Assembly: GCA_032358165.1 (NCBI GenBank)
Contig: JAALGY010000012.1
Location: 930,001 to 994,000, forward strand
Source of the DNA: Diplosphaera chodatii
Lineage: Eukaryota > Chlorophyta > Trebouxiophyceae > Prasiolales > Stichococcaceae
Direction of reading: 5' to 3'
DNA length: 64,000 nt
The notes under the pieces were generated by a model. That model searched no databases. It saw nothing but the letters and a program-made list of their open reading frames with translations, and was not told where the DNA came from. Shown in pieces: positions 28,450 to 40,828 of the stretch. Position 1 is the first letter of the stretch. Each line of letters opens with the position of its first letter. A program made the translations under genes and the position numbers.

Positions 28450-31400
28450 ATGGGATGCGCCACAAGCAAAGGCGTGCACGAGGAGCTTCAGGCCGCTGAC
28501 AGATACCCACTCGGCGACGGCATGCACCGCCTCCGCAACAGCTCCAGCTACCTGAACCGCCGGCGCTCCACCTCGCGGTGAACCTCTGCAATAAGCCCTC
28601 TTGTCCTCCTCCTGCGCGATAATCGGGCGCTTGCTTCGAGACAGCATGCTGTAGTGTACATACGCCCATGGCGGAAGTGGTTACACAATAATAGCACAGA
28701 TCCGTATGATCCGTTCGGTAAGGCCTGAGGGTAAATCGCTGCTGCACGCAGGAAGGATGAGGTTGACGCCAGCACTGACAGCTCTACCAGCGCTTCCACT
28801 CAGCTCAGCGACACAAGCGGCCGGCCGCCCCTGCCACCGCATCATGGCCATGTAGGGGATGGCGGCAGCAGCGACGGCGCAGCGTCGGCAGCCGACAATG
28901 CACACGCGCTTGCAGCTGGCGCCCGGGCTGACTCCAAGGTGCATGGCGCCCCAGACCAGGCTGCAGCGCCTCAGCATGATGCCCTGTTCAGGACGTCAGT
29001 CGACGGTGGCAAGCAGCGGCGGCGTCGGCTGACTGCCGCCGGCGGGGCAGAGGCGGTGGGAGCAGGAGGACCGGCAGACACCTCTGCAGGGCCCCGGCCC
29101 TACGCCCGGGTGGGCCCTGTGACACCTCCAGCGCCGCCCATGGCACCGCAGTGGCAGGAGCAGCTGCAGGAGCTGCAGGAGCCCAGCGCCAGCAGCGGTA
29201 GCCAGTCGCCGCGCATCTCGGCGCACGTCGAGCGCAACCCGCACGACTCTGCCGCCAGTGAAGCGTCAGATGCTGCTGTGATGAGCACCGCCGCATCAGG
29301 TGCTGTGGAGACTGCTATGTATACTGCTGTGTGATGCTGGGCATGAGACCTGCTGTAGCTTTCTCCATCCGTGTGTGCGCTTGTTCACTTCAGCACCCAT
29401 GGGATGTGCATCACTCGTGCAGGGGAACTGCTGGCGGCAGCGGCGACGGCAGCAGACAGCAGTGGCGACGCGCCACACTATGAGCTCCCGAGCAGCAGTG
29501 CGCAGCAGCGGCGCCTGAACACGCAGTCCTCCCCAGCGCTGCCGCAGATGCTGGTCCCTCCAGCGGATGGCGACACCGCGGTCGACATGGCAGCGCCCCA
29601 CAAGAAGCGGCTCACACGGCGGCTGACGACGCAGTCGCTGGACGTGCCGCTCGCACGCCTCGCGGCTGGCGGCGAGGCGCTTTCCGCTCATGGCACCCCG
29701 CGTGACGCCGAGCACAGCATTACCCACGCAACAGCGCAGTCGTTCCTGCGGCAGTCAGCCCCCGGCGGGGTGCGCGATGCGGAGGAAGCTGCTGCCAGCA
29801 GCCACCACGGCGGCGGCGGCAGGCGGCTGCTGCGGGGCATGCAGGAGCGCAGCGCCGACGCTGGCGGCATGACGGGCGAGCTGCCGCTGGCGAGCCGCTC
29901 TGTGGATGCCAGGAGCGGCCGCGGCGGCTCGGTCTTCGCGCAGCAGCTGGCCGCAATGCGCTCCTCGACGCCCGGCGGACTACAGCTCGAGGATGCGAGG
30001 TGTTCAGGCCGCTGCTGATGTGTGTTGCTGTGGTCGACACTACACTCTGTGTACCTGCTGGTACAGGTTGCGAGTCAGATGCACACATGCAAACGCCATT
30101 GACGGTGGGTTGCGCGTGCCAACATGAGGCTCTGGACTGTCACAGGCACCACCAGCAGCAGCGGGCGGCGCTGAAGCGGCACGCAACAGCGGGCAGCTGG
30201 GTCAGCGCGCTTGTGCCACCTGGGCCTGCCGGCACAGCGGCAAGGCCGTTGCCCGCCCCTTCACCTGACCACCGCTTGACTGATGTGAGGGCTCTGTCTC
30301 ATGGAGGACGCACCGAAGGCTGTGCGGTGCTGTTCTGGCTGTCACGCTTGTGCTACTGCATCAGTGCTTTGCTGTGCATGCAGTTGGCTGGAGAAGACTC
30401 TTGCCTGCTGCAGGAGGGAGGCGCGGCTGGCCGGCATGCCTCCTGGCACCAGGAGCAGCAGCAGCAGCCGCAGCAGGAAGCAGATGTGCGCATTGCGTTC
30501 GGTGACCTGGAGGTGCATCGGCAGGTGGGCTCCGGGCAGTTTGGCGTGGTGCGGCTGGTGCGCCACCTGCCCACCGGGCGGCTGTACGCCCTGAAGGTGG
30601 GTCTGAGCACCTGGCATTGTGCGTTCTCAACACTGCTTCACTGATGTACACCCCACAGTGGACCCGGTGTGGCTCAGGCAATAGTAAACATCTGCTGGTG
30701 TGCGGTTGCCAAAGTGGTGATGGATCAGAGCCCCACGTTATCTGTGCCACCAACATGGCCCTCTGTGTACTGCAGGTGCTTCACAAGTCGCCGATCAAGG
30801 AGGCCAAGCACATCGAGCATGTGCTCAATGAGCGGCGCACGCAGGTGTGGTCATGCTCTGGGCAACATGGTGCTATCAGCAACAGCACCATCACCCACTG
30901 CAGTGAATGAGGAGAGCCCATGCATCACCGACGGTGGTGGTCACACCATGGTATCCTCCAACACTCTGCAGGCGGCAGCGGACCACCCGCTGTGCGTGCG
31001 GCTGCACGGCGCCTTCCAAGACACCCACAGCCTGTACCTGCTGCAGGAGTTTGTGCCAGGCAAGCGGCACAGCTCCTGCTGAGGTGGCCTGCTGCACTGC
31101 AAGCTGACGCATCTGCTGCTATTGAGCTGCTTTCGGGTGTATCTTTCAGGCGGGGAGCTGCTGACGCGGCTGAATGACGAGGGTGCGCTCCGTGACGACG
31201 ATGCGAGGTGGTGCACCGCCTGCGTCGTGGCCGCGCTGGCGTCGCTGCATGCGCAGGGCACAGTCTACAGGGTGCGCCACACCGCTTCTGTACTGTTGCC
31301 TCCTTTTCCCAGTCACAGGTCGATGCGGTCACCAACTGTCGTGCCCGCCTGCTCGCTTGCTTGCGTGCTGCAGGGAGTGGGTTTCTCAGTATGCACGTTC

Positions 31401-34400
31401 CTGCAGCTGCTGACACGTCAAGCACCTGAGGTTGCAGGATCTGAAGCCCGAGAACCTGCTGATTGATGCCGCTGGCTACATCAAGGTTGCAGACTTTGGT
31501 TTTGCGAAGCACATTGCTGACGGGCGGACCTACACCGTTTGTGGCACGCCCGAGTACCAGGTAGGGTGTAGGGTTCCCACCAGCAATTACCCAGTGACCA
31601 GGCTGTCACGCACCCTGCGCATGCCTGTGTCACCATCGGGCCGTGCATCAGCCGGTACATCTGCGCACCCAGACATCTCGTGATAAGAGGAAAAGAAGGG
31701 TACCACCCTGCTTGCCGACCGCCATGTGGCCTCCTGCCCAGGCGCCGGAGGTGCTGCAGCGCCGGGGCACCAGCTTCGGCGTGGACTGGTGGGGCATCGG
31801 CGTGCTGCTGTACGAGCTGCTGGCGGGGCAGCCGCCCTTCCAGTCGCAGGGCGACCACTGGTGAGGCCGCCCGCCGCGCGCTGCGGTGCTGGCGCCGTGT
31901 GCCGCAACGCAGGGTGCAACGTTGTGCAGCAACCGCGCACACACGAGGCTGCATGCCCCAGCTGGTGCAGGCCAGGACCGTCCCCCGTACCAGCTGCAGC
32001 GCTTTCTGGTCTGCAGCATGAGCTCAGCGTGTAGACAGCTCGGTGTGTGTGGCGCAGGTCCACCTTCCGGGTCGTCATGGAGGGAAAGTTCACGCTGCCG
32101 GACACCATCTCGCCCAACGCCGCGGACCTCATCACGCAGCTGCTACAGGTGGCGACCATCATGCTCAACCAGGCTTATGGTGGCATGCTTGTGCTGGTTT
32201 GAAACCTGTCACACGACAGCAGTGTCAGCAGCTGGTGTTTGAGTTGTGGCTCTTCCTGAATGATGTAGCGTCTCATCAGGCCGCTAGGTTCAGATGCGCC
32301 CTGTTGTGCATCTGGATGGCGTGGCAACAACAGGCTCCCACACCAGCGCGGTGCACAGAACAACTGGTTGGCTTGTACGGCCAAGACGGTGTGACGGGTT
32401 GTGGGATGCAGCCGGATGTCGAGCGGCGGCTCGGGTGCGGCCCGCGGGGCGCGCAGGAGATTAAGGACCACCCGTACTTTGACGGCTTCGACTGGCCGGC
32501 GCTGGAGGCGGGCACCCTGCGGCCGCCGTTTGCATCCCCGGCGCCCGGGGACCCGCTGTCCGAGGCGCCGCCGGCGGCCAGCTTCGAGGACGGCCCGCCA
32601 GAGCAGTGAGTGAACACTGTGTCTGCACGGTGCCGCCACACCGTATGCATTAGATTTGAGGGACAAACTTTGACACCTGCATGCAAAGGAACATGGTCGT
32701 CAGTCTGTGTCTTGTGATGCTTCACAGCAGATGGCAGTGCATGTCCTTGTGCTGTGTAGGCCGCCGCCATTCCCAGGCAACCAGAAGGATCCCAACCATG
32801 CTGCCTGGGCAGAGCTGTGGGACTGGGTCGATGCGCCTCTGCGGCAAGCACCACCTCAGCTCCACAGCCCTCCAGCAGCGGCTGCCCCACAAGCAGCAAC
32901 GGCCACCTCAGCAGCTGGCGGGCATTTGCCACAGCCTGACCGGCTGCTGCAGGATCCGGCACAGGCCGTCGGCGGTGCCACAGCCGCCGCCTTGGCGCAC
33001 CCGCCGCCAGGTGCGCCGTCTGCCACCGACGTGCTGCGCGCGCTGGCCAGCGGCTCGTCAGACTCCAGCCAGCCCACAAATGGGCGCCTCGCAGCGGAAC
33101 ACCCCGACCTCCATTCCCCGCTGGGCCCTGCACCCCCTCATCTGCAGCCCCAGACAGCAGCAGTGCATGTGGCCGACAGAGAGCCACCTGAAGCAGAGTC
33201 CTCAATCCCAGAGCCCGCCCCACGTCGCAGGCGTCTTGGTCTTACGCGGCACTCGGGCCTCAGCCCGCGGGGCAGCGCCAACAGCGGTGAGCTTCCACCA
33301 GTGCATGCAGCTGCAACAGGTGGCAATGGTGCCCATGAGGGCGGCAGGAATGTTGTCCCAGCCAGCCAGGCGGTACCAGCAGCAGCAGTAGAGGCGAGCC
33401 ACGGCGACCACCACAGTCCAGAGCCATCTCCTGGGACGCTCAAGGCACGCAGCTCCTTCCGCCGCTTCCTGCGTCCCAAGGGCGCAGCAGAGGCGCAGCT
33501 GTCGCTGCCGCCTGCAGCAGCAGACCACAGCCCTGCAGCCAGCATGGATAGTGCAGCGTTCCATGCGCAGCAGGAGGCACCGGCGTTGCCGATTGCAGAG
33601 GCCACCGGTGCACGTGAAGCAGCCGCCGCCTCTCCTCAGTCCCTGCCCGATGGGGAGGCCCGCCAGAAGCCCAGCCTCCGCAGCAGGCTGCTGCACCGTC
33701 GTGCTGGCACGCCCTTTGCCGAGCCCGCGTCTGCTGCGCCCTCCGCGCACCCAAGCGCAGAGGGTGCGCATGCCACAGCAGTCAGCGCAGGCCCGCTGGC
33801 TGAGCATGCAGCACGCAGCTTGGAGCTGCGGCGCGTCAGCGACGACTTCGGCTCGGACGCCAGCAGCGAGCGTGGGGCAGCGGTGGCGGCCCCCCAGGCG
33901 CCAATCACCAAAAGTGGCAGCACCAGCAGGCTGCGCGCTGAGAGTGGCTCGACGCCTCGGACAGACATGCATTCAGCCAACATCGAGTCTGCAAGCACAG
34001 TCCAGCACTGTGGTGACAGCGAATCAGAAGCGTCAGCGCGCACCTCCTCGGAAGACAGCGGTGCGCTGCTCGCAGCTGCGGCGGCTGCTTCAACCGACAC
34101 AGCTGGTGCGGTGGGCGCCGGCTCCCCACCCATCGCCAAATCCACGGCTCAGGCAGCGGCACCACTGGCAGCGACAGACAGGGCCGGCGACAAGTCTTCT
34201 TTAGGTGACAGCGCGGCGGCCCTGCCGTCGACTGAGCACGAGCCTCCACCCGGCTTGCTGCGCATGCGTTTTGCGCATGCAGCAGCGACAGATGCGGCTG
34301 CAGCTGCAGTCGCAACAGCAGAGCCTCTGGCGGCTGCTGAGCAGCCTGCCACACCGGCAGATGATGGCCCGCAGCAGCGGCCGCCGTCGCCGGTGCTGGA

Positions 34401-36895
34401 GATCTGGGAGTCCGTCGAGCGCTCTGCCTCTCAGGGCCCGCTCGACAGCCTGACGCCTCCTGGTGGGTGCTGTCAGTGTGCTTGCTAACAACCACCCGCC
34501 CTCTGCACTCCGTTTTGAGCACCTGTACTGTGTTCAGCTGTTCAGAGCCATTGACAGCAGCTTATGCAGTCAGCAATGCTTGTGCAGGTGATTTAGCAGA
34601 GGCGCATCAGACGTCACCAGAGGCAATGGGCCCGGCTGCGCCGGCAACTCCTGTGGCCTCCAGTGCGGAACAGCCCACAGCGGCGCGGGAGGCAGCGTCA
34701 CCCGCAGCGCGTGGCCTGGCTGAAATGAGCATCGGCACGGCAGCCGTGGCAGCCGAGCCGCCCGCCGCCGGCGCAGGGCCCGCGTCCCCACAGGACGCGT
34801 CGCGGGCCGCGCCGCCGGCGAGGCACCGCAGGTGGACCCGCGCCCGGGAGCCCAGCCCCGCGCCCCCCGACCTGCTGCCGGGTGCCGACGCCACAGCCGC
34901 TGGGGAGCGGGACCACCAGGCGGAGCAGCCAGGCCCGCCGCCGGTGGAGCAGCAGCAGCGGGCGGCAGCGGCGCCGCAGCTTGGCTCCATGGCAGCCCGG
35001 CCGGAGGACCGGCTGGAGGCGATGCTGGACCAGCTGGAAGCACAGCCGTCGCTGGAAGTACTGGCACCGGGGACTGGCGCAGCTGCCGCAGAACTTCTGG
35101 CCCCAGCAGCCCACCCAGCAGCAGGCACGCAGCAGCAGCAGCCAGCGGTGTCTCAGCAACACTTGCAGGAGGAGGCTGCGCAGCAAACACACGCCCATTT
35201 GCACCTACCAGCCAGCCTGCTGCCGTCATCAGCTGATGGTGAGTTGCAGCACAGGAGCTGTTCTGCCATGCACCACTCCGCTTCACTCCATCGCCTGTCG
35301 CCTTTTCTACTGCCTACTATCGGCTGCACAACCAGAAGGATATTGGACAGGTGCATCGAGGCATCCTGCAGCAGTGCCTACAGCCGATTCCCTGCCATAA
35401 TTGCATGTTCGGGCATTCAGAGCCTTGCCTGGCATTGCAGGGCCACTGCCAGGTCACGGCCGCCCTGATGGCGAGCTGCATCCGGCCGGAGCGTCTGCCG
35501 AGCACCAGCAGGAGCAGCAGCAGCCGACGGCCGAGCCGGCGACGCAGCAGCCGGGCGCCGCCGAACCGGGGCCGTCGCCCCAGCTGCCGGAGGGCCTGTC
35601 AGCCGAGGATGCCGCGGCCCTCGCGGCCTTTGGCATTCGCCCAGCAGGCGCCGCCGCCAGCCCAGCTGGCAGCCTGACAGACAGCTCGGCAGGCCGCGCG
35701 GCCGGCGGCGTGCGCGATGGGGCGCCCGGCAGTCTCGGGACCGGCGCGTCTCCAGGGACTGCAGAGGCAGCAGATGGCCGGCTTGGCAGCGGACTGGGGG
35801 CGGAGGTGTCTGCGGACCCCAGCGCGCCTCACAGGGAATCGGCGGCGTTGGACGGCAGCCGGCGGCTCACCTCCTACCCGGTGGATGCCAGGTAGGCAAC
35901 AGGAGCAGCATGAGGCTACTAGACCAGATGGCGCAATGTGTGCTACAACCATAGCAGCAACAGTTCATCTGAAGATCTGCAGTAGCTTCAGCAATGCGCT
36001 TCATCGCCACTGCAGGTCCCACCCAGCATCGCCCCAGCGCGGCCCGCATGCCGAGCGCCTGCCAGCCGATGGCTCAGCAGCACCGCCAGAAGCCCCCGGC
36101 ACGCTGCAGCCGCCGCCGCACATGGCTGCGGCCCCTGCGACATCGCCCGCAACCTCCCCGAGGCGCCCCCAGATCATCGACCAGCTGCGCGCCTCTGCCG
36201 CGCGGCTGGCTGCGAGCGGCGCCGCGGCCCCGGCGGCTGCGGCCACCGCTGATGAGGACTCCGCGCCAGGGGGCGGAGCGTCGGCGGCGGCGCCTTCAGG
36301 CGTGCTGGAGTCCCCGCTCGCGGGCTCCATGGTGGCCTTTGCCACAGGTGAGGCCCATGCGCCGTGTAGCAACACATCAAACCCCACACATCAGCATGAC
36401 CATAAGTTGCGGCCAGTTGTTTCTTGCATGTGAACCCCTTGGCGCAATTGCGATTTTAGGCCGTTGTGATGATTATTTACGATCAAGCTGTGACTGTTGG
36501 GTGCTGCAGGGAGGGTGCCGCCATCACCAGTGCCCACACCGGCGATACCCGGTGAGCTACGGCAGCTGCGGCTAAGGGAAGCCGTAGGCAGCAGGACCAG
36601 CCTCAGCGGCGACTCACCTGGTGGCGCATCCCAGCAGGGCTCCGCTGCGGTGGGCATTACCTGGGGTTGGAGTCCGGCATGCCCCCAGGCTCGCCTCCTG
36701 ACATCCTGCTGGCAGTGTGTGTTTCATGACAGCAGCAAACGTTGCACTCATGCGGCACATGTGTTGATGCAGGCATCGCCAAAGTCGCGCCGCGTCAGCG
36801 CAGACTTTGCTGCGGCCATTGCAACCAGCGGCAGCCCGGCCAAGCGTCCAGGGAAGCGGCAACTCAGCCTCGCGCGGGGCGCACCGCTGCTGTAG
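28450..36895 (+). CDS. Giant AGC-family protein kinase with N-terminal acylation motif and long disordered tails, 1,936 aa, 18 exons
   Basis: Exons: 28450-28577, 28752-29299, 29423-29999, 30146-30284, 30384-30596, 30776-30844, 30972-31059, 31150-31271, 31438-31560, 31742-31860, 32058-32148, 32412-32605, 32760-34462, 34588-35238, 35441-35891, 36016-36347, 36510-36649, 36773-36895; all phases close (5,811 nt). The start MGCATSKG has Gly2/Cys3 for myristoylation and palmitoylation. Residues 44-500 are disordered. Kinase domain, about 505-765: glycine loop GSGQFG (513-518), Lys535 (YALK), helix-[18 protein letters not shown] with catalytic Asp629, DFG at 647, T-loop [10 protein letters not shown] with Thr661, and APE. 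The AGC C-tail begins ([12 protein letters not shown]) but no FxxF hydrophobic motif was found. About 1,170 residues of Ala/Ser/Pro/Gln-rich sequence follow. No cyclic-nucleotide domain is present. The closest kinase subtype is PKA/PKG-like. One intron (31060) is GC-AG. Confidence 0.85.
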
Positions 36896-37567
36896 GAACG
36901 TTTCAGATGCCGCAATGGAGACATATTTTGATGTGATTGAGTGTATTGCGGAAGACCATCACCTCTGAAGATGCTCTGATAGGATCAGGCAGCGCTGTAG
37001 TGAGGGAGGAGCTGCTCCCTGAAGAGCGGATGGCACTTCAGGTTATACCAGGATCATGCGTCATGCAGATTGCGGTTGGAAGAAGACTTCAGCGGACATG
37101 TAGTTTGTATGTTGATGAGTGGCCTGAGAGTGTGAAGCACTCGGGTTGAATTACACACTTGTGCCGCTCCGCTCACAGTAGCAGCACACATCAAAGTACA
37201 TGCCCTCTCCCAGCTCGCACCCTCGCTAGCATTCTCTTGCAAGTACAATCAGCAGTGCTCCCACACTCGTTCTACACGACGGTGGCCTCAACCGTCTTCT
37301 CCCCCGCTCTCACAGATTGCAATGATCCAACACTTCCCCAAATGGCTACGCTTCCCAGACACTCGAATGTCGTTGACGCTCGGATTGAGTTGCGACGTCC
37401 AGTACAATCTGACTGTCTTGATCTGACTGTGCTGCCTGCTTTAGGTGCTGTTCGAGTTGTTTCCAGGTTTGCTCCCCTCCTTGAGGTATACCACGCTTGC
37501 TCCCAACTGAGATACACCTTCGCTCACGCTCCGACTTGCTCTGCACTTGTTCCATCTTCAGCCTGCC
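36896..37567. other. Convergent 3' region, no gene seen
   Basis: About 670 bases between the kinase stop and the hydrolase stop. It is markedly less GC-rich than the kinase exons. Open frames here (for example 37159-37635) have no recognisable protein character. It is best read as the two 3' untranslated regions and spacer. Confidence 0.4.
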
Positions 37568-40078
37568 TCAGTGCCACTGGGCGGCAGCATTGGCGTGTGA
37601 CGGCACGCGACTCGCGCCGAAGGACGGGGAGATGATGTCCAGCAGCCCAACCGGGTTGTCGGTGTGCACCCAGTGCCCCGCGTCCGGCAGGTACGCCACG
37701 CTGTGGCCCAGCCGCCGGATCTCCGCCTCATCACCGCCACCCCTGTTTACAACCAAACAAGGGTTCAGGTCGTGTTTATGGAGCTATCCGGGGCTGCGGT
37801 TGCAGTTGGGGGGCCTTGAGGATGCAGCTATGGGATGTACCAGCAGCAGGCAGCATGGAACGGCATCTGTTTAAGTGCCAGATGGGCATGTACCTGTCGA
37901 CTGGCATCGGCTGCACTGTCCCTTAGGGTGATAAGCAAGGTGTTGTCAAGGGTTTGGGCGGCGCACCAGCGGAAGGCGGAGCGCTCGGCGCGGACGAAGG
38001 AGACGGAAATGCCGTCCTGGGGGCGCGCCAGGAAGGGCCACAGGCTGGCGCCCTCGTACGACTCGTACATCTGCGCGATGCCGTCCAGGTCGAAGGACCA
38101 CACCAGCTGCCCGCCCTGCGCACATGCTGGGACAGTTTTCACCGCATCACGAGCTGCGGCCTGCGCCCTGCCTGGTTCGACGGTGCAGTTCACACAGGGC
38201 GTCTCACCAGTGGTCCTGCCTGCTGTTGACAGTGTAGCAGGATGCGGATCAAAGGCAGTACCACTGCACCTGTCTGACATGCGTGCGCCTGCACAGCTGT
38301 CTTTCATCGGCAACCTGGACTTGCGTCACATACTGCCCTGGTGGCCTGGTCGATGACAGGCAAGGAGGGCGCGCCTGGCCGTTGTGCGACGCGGGCAGCG
38401 GCTGCAGGTTGGTGGACACCCAGGCAGCAATGTGGCGGGAGAAGCCCGCGGCCTGCAGCGCGCCCGTTAGCTGCGCACGCCCCGGCAGCGGCAGCGGCTG
38501 CCGGCGCAGGGTGGCGATCAGGTCGGCAGGGTGATCCACCCGCCCCGCCTCCCCCGACCGCACCTCCCCTGGCAGCGTGTCCAGCACCCACACCTGTTCA
38601 TGAGCATGTTCTGGTTGCAAGATGCAACCGGATTGCGAGTTGTACGATGACTTCATGTCCAGCTGTGCATGCAACTATGACATGTCACCCTGCATGGACA
38701 GCTGCGCTCGTGTGAGAGGCCACCCCAATGACGATTTAGAGCGGGTAGATGCAACAGGTTGAGGGGCCTGCACCTTGACCGGGCGGGGCAGCCGGCTGCC
38801 GAGGCGCTCCCCAAACTGCTGCGCCATGCTCATGACCACCTGCATGCAGCAGGACTCTAGGTCGGGTGGACGCAGAGACTCAGTGAAGAGCAAGGTGCAC
38901 TTTTTGCTGATGCGAGCACGGTGAGTGCAGGTCTCGCGGGGGGAGCAGGGTTTTACGGTTTAGTGTCTAGGGGTTCGTGCCTTGCCGCCGAAGGAGTGGC
39001 CGATGAGGACTTCCGGGAACAGCTTGAGGCGGCCAAGCAGCCGCAGCACGTCGCCCGCCGCCGAGCCCAGGTTGTGGGGCCCGTCCGGCCGCGTCGGCAG
39101 CCGCGCCGACTCGCCGTGGCACCGCAGATCCACCAGCAGCACCTGCCACGACGGGAAGGCCTGCGGCACATGCACAGCTGTATCAAATCCGTCTCAAAAA
39201 CTTGCAATGGCCCTCGTCGAGGTTTGAAGTGCCACTCTCAATCACATGCTATCAGGTGGCCTGCTGACTTTTGCTGAACAGGTGTGATCGGACGGCGTGA
39301 CCTGCTGCTCTGCCGTGTGTGGACCGCACCTCGACCAGCCGGTTGGCGAAGGAGACCATGTTGCGGCGGGAGCCCAGGATGCCGTGCACCAGCACCGCCG
39401 TCGGCGGCGGCCGGCTGGCCGCCCGGTGCTCCGTCCACCTCACCAGCGCCCCCTGCACCAGCTCATATCCCTGCACGGATGACCAGCATCCCGTGTTATG
39501 ATGCCGACTACAGGCGACTGCACATGCATATGACAAATGAAACACCCGTGGGGAACGCCAGTTTCAACCACGGTGCTGTCGATGAACACACAGCCATGGA
39601 GTTGCATGCGATGATCTGCAGGTTGCCAAGGTCTCACAATCTCGCTGTCTCGGAAGTGCGCCGTGACCGAGCGGCTGCCAGAGGAGCGCTGCTGCACGGC
39701 CGGCGCCCGCTCCAGGCTCGCAACTCTCGCTGAAACATCGCGTGCCTACGAACAATGCACCATCCTAAAGCTGTTGATGCTGTGCATGCTGAGCATGTTT
39801 CATTTGATGATGGAATCCCCTGCAGTCAGAGACTACGACTGCACATGGAGCTGCCGCTTGTGCCTGCGTGTCATGCGGACGGCCCTGGGATGGCCACAGC
39901 TGCACAGCACCTGTGTACGACCGTCGCGCTCAGCCCATACGGCAGGCTGCGGTCCGCTGTTGCAAGGCACACGGCACCGGGGCCGGTGTGCGGGCCGCAA
40001 CGATCTGGCGGACAGCAGTTGGCGCTGCTGTGCAAGGCCCTGCCGCAGGCTGCGGCCCCGCAGCATGCCCGGGCGCAT
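37568..40078 (-). CDS. ABHD11-type alpha/beta hydrolase, organelle-targeted, about 411 aa
   Basis: Exons (high to low): 40078-39922, 39729-39638, 39470-39330, 39160-38981, 38839-38774, 38593-38375, 38115-37894, about 37726-37568. Motifs in order: oxyanion-hole AVLVHGILGSRRNMVSFA, VLLVDLRCHGES, nucleophile elbow VLIGHSFGGKVVMSM (Ser in GHSFGG), RPVKVWVLDTLPGE, WSFDLDGIAQMYESYEG, and catalytic-His GHWVHTDNP. This is the ABHD11 / plant hydrolase pattern of lipid or acyl-ester hydrolases. The first about 50 residues (MRPGMLRGRSLRQGLAQQRQ...) are Arg-rich and acid-free, like a transit peptide. Two introns begin with GC: GCACGA after the GHSFGGK exon (38980) and GCGCGC at 38374. The exon 1-2 donor and the last acceptor are uncertain by a few residues. 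Substrate unknown. Confidence 0.82.
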
Positions 40079-40281
40079 GCTGGGCAGCTGAGCAGCTCGG
40101 AAACGTAGTAAAGCTTCTTGACTACCCTTGAACGCAAGTGCCGGTGCTCAAGCTGAAGATACACTTGCACAGATCGTCCCTAGAAATTGCCATACAAACA
40201 CTCGCCCAGCCTCACAATATCCCTCTACTCTGCGCCCCCTACACACCTGGAACAGTATAAACACACAGCGCTCGTCTCTAC

Positions 40282-40772
40282 TCACAAACGGCCCGTGTGG
40301 GCTCTCCGGAAGCTGTCAGACTCGCCTGAGGAGCACTGGATGGCGCAGGACGCGCACAGTAGGGTGTGCAAACAACGCAACACGAGGGACAGCACCGGTA
40401 GTCCGGTACCTTGTACTGCTGCTTCGTGTGCTGCTGCGGCTTCCTGCCGAGCTGGAGAATGCTGGAGCACTCAGCCTGCTCATACTGTGCCTGAGTGGTC
40501 AGGTTCAGGAGCTGCCGGACCCACGTCGTGTCTGAAGGGAACACGGAAGGCAGCTCAGATGACAGCTGTTGGCTCGGTCGCCCGGTAGGATGTGACCGGG
40601 TACACCAAGCCAGCGGGCTGAAGTGTTTTGTATAGGGGTTGGGACCTAGCCCTACGGCTGCCTTGAAAGTACTGGTCCATGCTTTGGGCTGGCGCAGCCG
40701 GGGGTCCTGGCAGCTGGGCCAGCCGTGCCTCTGCTATGTAGCGCAAAAGCGCTGTGGCCAATGGCCATGCCA
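40282..40772 (-). CDS. Possible small hypothetical gene, start unresolved
   Basis: Three fragments may join. One is at about 40772-40590, reading SVAWPLATALLRYIAEARLA and later MDQYFQGSRRARSQPLYKTL. One ends at about 40413 (LLNLTTQAQYEQAECSSILQ...QHTKQQYK). One ends at a TGA at 40282-40284 (CSSGESDSFRRAHTGRL). The second and third join in phase 0. The join of the first to the second needs an acceptor at GGCAG before CTCCTG and is not proven. No ATG was found for the first exon, which starts after a CAG acceptor. No family was recognised. It could also be the 5' leader of the hydrolase transcript with chance open frames. Confidence 0.25.
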
Positions 40773-40828
40773 CGCTCACACCTGCCGCAATGATTCGTCA
40801 CGGCCGCGGCGCTGACGGTCACAAGGAC

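Noticed and set aside
28262..28747. 161-codon minus-strand frame at the kinase start
   Set aside because: The plus-strand frame MGCATSKG continues in phase into the kinase; the minus frame has no motif or partner exon.
28450..36895. Cyclic-GMP-dependent protein kinase
   Set aside because: The kinase core is PKA/PKG-like, but no cNMP-binding domain pattern was found anywhere in the long N-terminus.
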